Shown one piece after another: positions 56,038 through 64,000 of a DNA stretch of 64,000 nt. The notes below the pieces were generated by a model. That model made no database searches, was not told the DNA's origin, and worked only from the letters and a program-made list of their open reading frames with translations. Source of the DNA: Kineobactrum sediminis (GTDB taxonomy: Bacteria > Pseudomonadota > Gammaproteobacteria > Pseudomonadales > Halieaceae); contig NZ_PKLZ01000001.1 in the NCBI RefSeq assembly GCF_002868715.1, positions 725,777 to 789,776 of the forward strand, read 5' to 3'. Made by a program: the position numbers and the translations under genes. The number at the start of each line of letters is the position of its first letter. The stretch's first letter is position 1.

Positions 56038-57321
56038 GTGGATTACAGTGAGGTACTCAATCACTTTGCCAACCTGGGCCTGGCGCTGGCAATTGGCCTG
56101 CTGATTGGCAGCGAGCGTGGCTGGCATCGACGTAACTATGCAGAGGGAGAGCGGGTAGCGGGAATCCGGACCTTTGCTCTGATGGCCTTGTTGGGAGCGC
56201 TGGTAGCCGCCAGCGGCCAGCATTTCGCACCGAAGTGGGCAGTACTCGCCTCCGCCCTGGCATTCATGCCTCTGGCCTTCCTGCTGGTGGTGGGGTATGT
56301 GCTGGAAACGCGCCGCAATGGGGACCTCAGTATCACCACGCCAGTAGCCGCCATGGCAACGTTCTGGCTTGGTACCATGCCGGTTCTGGGACTTGCGTTG
56401 CCCGCCGCGGCCAGCGCCGTAGTGCTGACCCTGCTGCTGCACCTGAAGGGCAAGCTGCACCACTGGCTCGAGGTTCTGGACCATCAGGAATTACTGGGCA
56501 CATTACAGTTTTTGCTGCTGTCGGTGGTGTTGTTGCCCTTGTTACCGAACCGGGAGTTCGGCCCCTGGGGGAGCCTGAACCCATGGGAGCTGTGGTGGAT
56601 GGTGGTGCTTATTTCAGGGCTGTCCATGCTCGGTTATTTTGCCATGCGCATAGTGGGCCCGGGGCGCGGCGTACTGGTGACGTCCCTGGCCGGTGGCCTT
56701 GCATCCTCCACCGCGGTCACAGTGAGCCTGTCGCGGCTGCATCGCGATCAGCTACCGGGGGCTACCACAATGATCAGCAGCGGCATCCTCCTCGCCTGTA
56801 GCACTATGTATGCACGCATCGCCGTGGTCGTTTTCGTAATCAACAGGGACTTGCTGCCGGCTACCATACCGGCCATAGCTGCAGGATTCCTGGCGTTGCT
56901 GGGGATTGCGCTATGGCGCATGTTCCGGGTCCGGGGAAGTAGGGAAAGCGAGAGCCCGGCAATCAAGAATCCGTTGCAGTTGTTGACGGCGCTGCAATTT
57001 GGCCTACTGCTGGCGATAGTGATGGTGGCCTCTGAAGCATTACAACAGTGGTATGGCGAGGCGGGCCTGTACGTGCTTGCAGTCCTGACGGGTACTACAG
57101 ATGTGGATGCAATCGTGCTCTCGCTGGCGCCACGCGCCCAGGATTCACTCGGCACCGATGTTGCCGTCATGAGTATCAGCCTGGCGGCGGCCACCAACAC
57201 TATTATGAAAGGTGTCTATTGTCGCTGGATTGCCGGGCCCGGGCTGGGCAACAAGGTATTGGTACCGACTGTCGTCACGGCTGCACTGGTACTGGCATTC
57301 GCTGCTATTACTATCTGGTAA
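56038..57321 (+). CDS. MgtC/SapB-type and DUF4010 membrane protein
   Basis: A 427-residue inner-membrane protein with about 12 hydrophobic helices. The first third has the MgtC-like start (LGLALAIGLLIGSERGW and AGIRTFALMALLGAL), and the rest is the DUF4010 domain (GGLASSTAVTVSLSRL; LTGTTDVDAIVLSLA). Such proteins are poorly understood; MgtC regulates ATP synthase and survival under Mg2+ limitation, but MgtC-DUF4010 proteins may be transporters. Translation starts with GTG at 56038. Its end overlaps the convergent MOSC gene by 11 bp. Confidence 0.85.
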   Translation: MDYSEVLNHFANLGLALAIGLLIGSERGWHRRNYAEGERVAGIRTFALMALLGALVAASGQHFAPKWAVLASALAFMPLAFLLVVGYVLETRRNGDLSITTPVAAMATFWLGTMPVLGLALPAAASAVVLTLLLHLKGKLHHWLEVLDHQELLGTLQFLLLSVVLLPLLPNREFGPWGSLNPWELWWMVVLISGLSMLGYFAMRIVGPGRGVLVTSLAGGLASSTAVTVSLSRLHRDQLPGATTMISSGILLACSTMYARIAVVVFVINRDLLPATIPAIAAGFLALLGIALWRMFRVRGSRESESPAIKNPLQLLTALQFGLLLAIVMVASEALQQWYGEAGLYVLAVLTGTTDVDAIVLSLAPRAQDSLGTDVAVMSISLAAATNTIMKGVYCRWIAGPGLGNKVLVPTVVTAALVLAFAAITIW

Positions 57322-57754
57322 GCCATTCAATCCGCTGCCCGATAACAGCATCACCGCCGGTAATGACACGACAGCAGACGCCGCCACGCCAGGACGGTTC
57401 CAGGGCGGTACGCAGGCCGGAAACGGCCTCGTCCATACGCTTGCAGGGATCCGTTTCACGAGTGATCTGTACGACAACGTCACCAAAACAGAGGGTTTTG
57501 CCCACATCATGAGCGCCAAATTCGACCCCGCTTACCAACAAGTTGGCCCGTCGGATCCACCAGGGGATGTCCTGATTCAACTCTGCACAAACCTGTTGCC
57601 AGCTCTGCAGGCTTAACAGGGTCAACTGGCGCTTGCCCGGCTTGCCACGGAAGTCACCCTCCAGCCCGCGTTGCGGAGAAATGTGACAACGCTCAAGCGG
57701 CTGCATGTCAGCCCTGGGCCGCTTCCGGATGGCAATACCACACAATTCGATCAT
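57311..57754 (-). CDS. MOSC domain protein
   Basis: A 147-residue single MOSC domain: GIAIRKRPRADMQPLERCHISPQRGLEGDF, seen as the first 30 residues after the start, RQLTLLSLQSWQQV, and the conserved Cys in ETDPCKRMDEAVSGL, followed by GGVCCRVITGG. MOSC proteins carry sulfur from pyridoxal enzymes to metals or detoxify reactive compounds; some bind the molybdenum cofactor. ATG 57754 has AAGGA upstream. An open frame continues to 57823 but would overlap the divergent gene start. Confidence 0.82.
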   Translation of the reverse strand: MIELCGIAIRKRPRADMQPLERCHISPQRGLEGDFRGKPGKRQLTLLSLQSWQQVCAELNQDIPWWIRRANLLVSGVEFGAHDVGKTLCFGDVVVQITRETDPCKRMDEAVSGLRTALEPSWRGGVCCRVITGGDAVIGQRIEWLTR

Positions 57755-57777
57755 TTCCTTTAAGGTCCTTAAGATAA

Positions 57778-57790
57778 CTCTTAATAAGAG
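57778..57790. promoter_or_regulatory. Palindrome CTCTTAATAAGAG between the MOSC and DCC genes
   Basis: CTCTTA and TAAGAG flank a single A, giving a perfect 13-bp palindrome in the 54-bp gap between two divergent genes. AAGGTCCTT, a second small palindrome, lies just beside it at about 57763-57771. They may be operator sites controlling one or both genes; no matching regulator is encoded nearby. Confidence 0.35.
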
Positions 57791-57808
57791 AGCTCGAGGC
57801 GCAAGAAT

Positions 57809-58219
57809 ATGGATAACCGACATATCGTAATCTTTGATGGTGTTTGTAATTTATGCAATGGCGCAGTGAATTTCATCATCAAGAGAGATCCGGATGGAAT
57901 CTTCGCATTCACACCGATACAAAGCGACCTGGCGTACGAACTAACAGAGCAGTTCAACATTGCAAATGTTGGACTCGATACCTTGTTGCTCATAAAAAAT
58001 GACCGGTGCTATGTCTTTTCTGATGCAGCGCTTGAAATAGCGAGGGATCTGACAGGGCTATGGTTCCTGTTTAATGTCGTTAGGATCGTGCCCAGGCCGA
58101 TCAGAGACGCTGTCTATAGATTGATTGCTCGCAATCGCTATAAGCTTTTTGGTAGGACAGATGTCTGTATGGTGCCATCAAAAGAGGTGAGGTCACGGTT
58201 TGTTGGTATCAAGACATAA
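57809..58219 (+). CDS. Thiol-disulfide oxidoreductase of the DCC family (DUF393)
   Basis: A 136-residue protein with the DCC-family signature FDGVCNLCNGAVNFIIKRD: a DxxC...C thioredoxin-like active site with Cys at about 13 and 16. YRLIARNRYKLFGR is the typical C-terminal motif. The substrate is unknown. GC content, counted by hand over 240 bases, is about 45 percent, clearly below neighbours such as the MgtC-like gene, and codon use is correspondingly AT-rich, which suggests recent transfer. GAGG lies 9 bp before the ATG. Confidence 0.85.
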   Translation: MDNRHIVIFDGVCNLCNGAVNFIIKRDPDGIFAFTPIQSDLAYELTEQFNIANVGLDTLLLIKNDRCYVFSDAALEIARDLTGLWFLFNVVRIVPRPIRDAVYRLIARNRYKLFGRTDVCMVPSKEVRSRFVGIKT

Positions 58220-58331
58220 TGACCAGGCGAATCACAGCAGCAGCTTTTTCGTTGCGGCTTCACGTCCACTACAAAGCTGCCGGCCACTGTGACACCGTAG
58301 AAATTGAGCTCAGAATGTGTGTGTCACATCA

Positions 58332-60818
<2,487 letters not shown>

Positions 60819-60859
60819 CTAGCTCCACCAGGGGATCCTGTTTTGTTGGCTCAGTGTAA

Positions 60860-61960
60860 TCATCCAGCCACTTTACTGATTTGACCATGTTCCACGTGGA
60901 ACACCTGCGTCTTTGCACCCTCCGGCCACATGTTTGCGAGGTCCGCTCTGGCTACACAAGTAATAAAAACCTGCGAACCCATCTCCGCTAAAACATCGCA
61001 AACCAGGCGACAGTGCAACGCGTCCAGTTCCGAAGGCAAATCGTCCACCAAATAGGTACATGAGCGCCTTTGGTGTTCCGTCATCAGCTGCCCCTGAGCC
61101 AGCTTCAGAGCGCAGACCACGAGCTTCTGCTGTCCCCTCGACAGCGTGTCAGCCGCTGAAAAGCCATCAATACTAACCTTGATGTCTGCCCTTTGGGGCC
61201 CGGCGTGGGTATACCCTTGCTCCCGATCTACCTGGCTGCTTGCTCTGAGCGCCTCATTATAATCTAACGATTTGTCCCAGCCCCTGCGGTATCTGAGCTC
61301 CAATCCCGCAAGCGATGGAGCCAAACCACGCATGATTTCCCGGAAGAGAGGCGCAAGCGCCTCGAAGTACATCAGTCGGTATTGGTGAATCTCCTCCCCC
61401 GCTAGCGCCAGCTCCCGCGTCCACACCGCCAGTTCTGCATCGCCTAGTTTACCATGCCGTAGGACTTTGTTGCGCTGTTTTATACAGCGCTGAAATCGCT
61501 GCCATACTGGGAAAAAACGTTGTTCCACGTGGAACACACCCCAGTTCAGGAACTGTCGCCGCGCACCGGGTGGCCCTGACAGCAATTCAAAGCTCGTCGC
61601 GTCCAACAACTGAACCGGCAGATACTCTACCAATTCTGCCGTCGTCCGCACCACCTGGCCCCCGACCTTAATCAGTACATCTCCGTTCAGGGACCGCTGA
61701 ATAGCCAGGGGAATCCCTCCCGGCTTGCTGTCTGTCGTGGATACCCCATACACCGTGCATTGGGTTTCACCATGGGTCACCAACGTGCGCGTATTGCCGC
61801 TGCGGAAACTACGGGCCATCCCCAGCAGGTGTATGGCTTCCAGAATGCTGGTCTTACCACTACCGTTGGCGCCGAAGAAGATGTTGATGTTGGAAAACTG
61901 GTGAAGCGAAACCTGTCGGAGATTCCTGATGTTATGGATCTGGAGCTGGGAGATAGCCAC
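60860..61960 (-). CDS. recF: DNA replication and repair protein RecF
   Basis: A 366-residue SMC-like ATPase that loads RecA at gaps. Walker A FFGANGSGKTSILEAI near the N-terminus, signature LSRGQQKLVVCALKLAQGQL and Walker B YLVDDLPSELD. It carries two perfect parS sites within the coding sequence, each read as VFHVE in the protein (one near the middle, VFHVEQRFF; one at the C-terminus, VFHVEHGQ). It lies in the conserved order dnaN-recF-gyrB, 95 bp after dnaN. Confidence 0.96.
   Translation of the reverse strand: MAISQLQIHNIRNLRQVSLHQFSNINIFFGANGSGKTSILEAIHLLGMARSFRSGNTRTLVTHGETQCTVYGVSTTDSKPGGIPLAIQRSLNGDVLIKVGGQVVRTTAELVEYLPVQLLDATSFELLSGPPGARRQFLNWGVFHVEQRFFPVWQRFQRCIKQRNKVLRHGKLGDAELAVWTRELALAGEEIHQYRLMYFEALAPLFREIMRGLAPSLAGLELRYRRGWDKSLDYNEALRASSQVDREQGYTHAGPQRADIKVSIDGFSAADTLSRGQQKLVVCALKLAQGQLMTEHQRRSCTYLVDDLPSELDALHCRLVCDVLAEMGSQVFITCVARADLANMWPEGAKTQVFHVEHGQISKVAG
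60888..60903. other. parS chromosome partition site, copy 1
   Basis: TGTTCCACGTGGAACA is a perfect 16-bp palindrome identical to the parS sequence bound by ParB in Pseudomonas and one base pair per arm away from the Bacillus TGTTTCACGTGAAACA. It lies in the 3' part of recF, close to the presumed origin, where parS sites normally cluster. ParB would nucleate and spread from here to segregate the new origins. Confidence 0.93.
61521..61536. other. parS chromosome partition site, copy 2
   Basis: A second perfect TGTTCCACGTGGAACA lies 633 bp from the first, again inside recF and in the same reading frame, so it too encodes VFHVE. Two full-consensus sites so close together near the origin are far beyond chance and make this a ParB loading region. 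No parA or parB gene is in the window. Confidence 0.93.
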
Positions 61961-62055
61961 GCGGGTAAACTACTTTTGTAAAATTGGAGCGGGGGAGGAG
62001 GGAAGGGGCAAGGCAGCGCGGTCGAATACGACCACACCGCCGATTACTCGCTGAA

Positions 62056-63159
62056 TCACAGTCGCATCGGCATCACGACGTATAATGAATCGCCATCCTC
62101 CGATTCCTCGAGCAGCGCACTGCTATTGGCATCGGACAGAGAGAATTTCACATTCTCACCACTCAGAACTCCCAGCACATCCAGCAAATAGCTGACATTG
62201 AACCCTATCTCGACACCGTCTCCCTGGTAATTGACGGGCACTTGCTCTTCAGCCTGTTCCTGTTCAGGGTTATTGGCCACAATCTCCATTACATCGGAGG
62301 CCAGCTTCAATCGAACCCCCCGATACTTTTCATTGGACAGAATAGCGGTGCGGGTGAAGGCCTGCCTCAATTCGAGACGCGATCCTGTCACTATCTTGTC
62401 TGGTGACCGCGGGAGTACGCGCTCATAATCCGGAAATTTCCCGTCCACAAGCTTGGAGGTAAACTTGAACTCGGCGGTCGTCGCCTGCAGGTGATTGGTT
62501 CCAAGCACAACGGTGATCTGCTCATCCTCATCAAGCAGCAGTCGGGCCAGCTCAAGGACACCCTTGCGCGGAAGGATCACCTGAGTATCCTCAACACCTT
62601 CCACCACGGAGGCTAACGTGCACATCGCAAGGCGATGTCCATCGGTAGCCACCACCCTCAACCGGCCATCCTTCAGTTCAAGCAACATGCCATTGAGATA
62701 ATACCGCACATCCTGTTGTGCCATTGCAAATCCGGTACGCTCTACCAGGCGCCGCAGTTCCCCTTGCCTGACCACCAATTGATGGGTACCTACGCTTTCG
62801 TCGACACTCGGGAAGTCGCCAGCCGGCAGAGTAGACAATGTAAAGCGACTGCGCCCTGAACGGACGGTGACCTTACTGTCTTCTGCGGTAAATTCGATAC
62901 TGCTACCCTCGGGAAGGGATTTACAAATATCAACCAGCTTGCGCGCAGGCACTGTAACCTCGCCCCCAACACCTGGCGCTTCCAGGTTCACCCTGCCCAC
63001 AAGCTCAACCTCGAGGTCTGTACCCGTAAGAGAGAGCAGCCCGTTATCGAGTACCAGCAGGACATTGGACAGGATAGGCAGGGTTTGACGGCGCTCAACA
63101 ACTCCCGCAACCAGGTTAAGCGGTCTCAGCAGCGCATCCCGCGAAATCGAAAACTTCAT
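62056..63159 (-). CDS. dnaN: DNA polymerase III beta sliding clamp
   Basis: A 367-residue clamp subunit with three similar domains: MKFSISRDALLRPLNLVAGVVERRQTLPIL is represented by residues 1-30, the middle domain contains ATDGHRLAMC, and the C-terminus ends in the family YVVMPMRL, where partner proteins bind in the adjacent pocket. It tethers the replicase and other proteins to DNA. It follows dnaA by 26 bp and precedes recF by 95 bp, a gap with a small GGTCG/CGACC hairpin (62019-62032). Confidence 0.98.
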   Translation of the reverse strand: MKFSISRDALLRPLNLVAGVVERRQTLPILSNVLLVLDNGLLSLTGTDLEVELVGRVNLEAPGVGGEVTVPARKLVDICKSLPEGSSIEFTAEDSKVTVRSGRSRFTLSTLPAGDFPSVDESVGTHQLVVRQGELRRLVERTGFAMAQQDVRYYLNGMLLELKDGRLRVVATDGHRLAMCTLASVVEGVEDTQVILPRKGVLELARLLLDEDEQITVVLGTNHLQATTAEFKFTSKLVDGKFPDYERVLPRSPDKIVTGSRLELRQAFTRTAILSNEKYRGVRLKLASDVMEIVANNPEQEQAEEQVPVNYQGDGVEIGFNVSYLLDVLGVLSGENVKFSLSDANSSALLEESEDGDSLYVVMPMRL

Positions 63160-63185
63160 AAATACAGGTTCCTTCCCTAAAGGCC

Positions 63186-64000
63186 TTACGTCGTCAACGA
63201 CCGCAGCAGGTTTTTGTAATCCTCGCGAATATCAGCATTGATTTCCCGAAGTTCTTTTATTTTACGGCATGCGTGAAGAACTGTCGTGTGATCTCTACCC
63301 CCGAAGCTGTCTCCAATTTCAGGCAAACTGTGGTTGGTCAGCTCCTTGGCCAAAGCCATAGCCACTTGTCTGGGCCTGGCGACGGAACGACTACGTCGCC
63401 GGGACATGAGATCGGCGACCTTTATTTTATAGTACTCGGCGACTGTGCGCTGGATGTTATCCAGGCTGACCTGTTTATCCTGCAGGGCCAACAGATCCTT
63501 GAGGCTCTCCTTGATTAGATCAACATCCACTGATCTACCAGTGAAGTGAGCGCTCGCTATCACTCTCTTCAGCGCACCTTCGAGCTCACGAACATTAGAG
63601 CGGATTTTCTGTGCGATAAAAAATGCAGCATCCGGCGGCAGGTCAATACGCGCCTGATTAGCCTTGTTCATGAGTATCGCCACCCGTGTTTCCAGCTCGG
63701 GAGGCTCTACTGCCACGGTAAGACCCCACCCAAAGCGCGACTTGAGACGTTCCTCCAGCCCATCGATTTCCTTGGGATAGCGATCACAGGTAAGGATCAT
63801 TTGCTGGCCGCCCTCAAGCAGCGCATTAAATGTGTGAAAAAACTCTTCCTGCGAGCGTTCTTTTTTAGCGAAAAACTGAATATCGTCGATTAATAATGCA
63901 TCCACCGACCGGTAGTATCGCTTGAAATCGCTAATCGCGTTCAACTGTAACGCCTTGACCATATCCGCCACAAAGCGCTCTGAGTGCAGATACACAACCC
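63186..64000 (-). CDS. dnaA: Chromosomal replication initiator DnaA, 5' end outside the window
   Basis: The C-terminal 271 or so codons of DnaA are present; the N-terminus lies past the window edge. Visible are the rest of the AAA+ domain with Walker [22 protein letters not shown], sensor regions ([21 protein letters not shown]) and the initiator-specific part, and domain IV with the DNA-binding signature [16 protein letters not shown] preceded by the basic loop [21 protein letters not shown]. It opens oriC by binding DnaA boxes. The origin itself should lie beyond the window. Confidence 0.98.
   Translation of the reverse strand, partial: VVYLHSERFVADMVKALQLNAISDFKRYYRSVDALLIDDIQFFAKKERSQEEFFHTFNALLEGGQQMILTCDRYPKEIDGLEERLKSRFGWGLTVAVEPPELETRVAILMNKANQARIDLPPDAAFFIAQKIRSNVRELEGALKRVIASAHFTGRSVDVDLIKESLKDLLALQDKQVSLDNIQRTVAEYYKIKVADLMSRRRSRSVARPRQVAMALAKELTNHSLPEIGDSFGGRDHTTVLHACRKIKELREINADIREDYKNLLRSLTT

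Noticed and set aside
63160..63185. oriC between dnaA and dnaN
   Set aside because: The gap is only 26 bp with no DnaA-box cluster or AT-rich unwinding region; the origin is more likely upstream of dnaA, outside the window.

Overview
The window is GC-rich bacterial chromosome next to a replication origin, from a gammaproteobacterium. The right edge carries gyrB, recF, dnaN and a cut dnaA, all reading leftward, so oriC should lie just past the right edge. Gene content and order match what is known around the Pseudomonas origin: glyQ-glyS, trkA/rsmB/fmt/def opposite a LysM gene/dprA/tsaC/hemF/aroE, the aa3 oxidase locus, polA/engB/cytochromes/dsbA, and the split class II ribonucleotide reductase. 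The interruptions, a fused cytochrome c domain on CoxB and the overall mix suggest a Halieaceae/Cellvibrionales-type marine lineage rather than Pseudomonas itself; this is an inference from gene content.

Layout. 0.2-7.4 kb: an AsnC/Lrp regulator with its own operator, an SDR oxidoreductase, a Bcr/CflA exporter, a cysteine synthase-like enzyme, an FMN reductase and two membrane diguanylate cyclases. 7.4-10 kb: dsbA, cytochromes c4 and c5, and engB. 10-13.5 kb: a membrane histidine kinase and NtrC-type response regulator facing a DUF4168 gene. That gene has a good sigma-54 promoter, and a palindrome sits at enhancer distance. 13.7-24.3 kb: polA and a leftward cytochrome c oxidase locus (coxB, coxA, ctaG, coxC, SURF1, an SCO-like protein, ctaB, sco1). 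The heme A synthase gene ctaA is not present. 24.4-33.4 kb: yheV, a gamma carbonic anhydrase, aroE, hemF, tsaC, dprA, a LysM protein, def, fmt and rsmB. This part carries an intact palindromic MITE-like element and one or two apparent remnants. 33.5-40.3 kb: trkA, trkH, djlA, glyQ and glyS.

40.3-51.2 kb is the least ordinary part. It holds a leftward Pil-Chp-like chemotaxis cluster: a PilG-like receiver, a PilI-like CheW, a reduced PilJ with no periplasmic domain, a ChpA divided into two genes with one recognisable Hpt each, and a ChpC-like CheW. No methyltransferase or methylesterase is present. Beside it lie an NtrC-like AAA+ protein that has lost GAFTGA and a normal Walker B, and an unrecognised partner gene. 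51.2-54.1 kb: nrdJb and nrdJa. 54.3-58.2 kb: a Cys-less thiolase-fold/DUF35 pair, an MgtC/DUF4010 membrane protein, a MOSC protein and an AT-richer DCC-family protein. 58.3-64 kb: gyrB, recF, dnaN and dnaA, with two perfect parS sites inside recF.

No rRNA, tRNA, CRISPR array, prophage or complete insertion sequence was seen. All positions, motifs and repeats were read by eye; family names rest on recognised motifs and neighbourhood, not on database searches.
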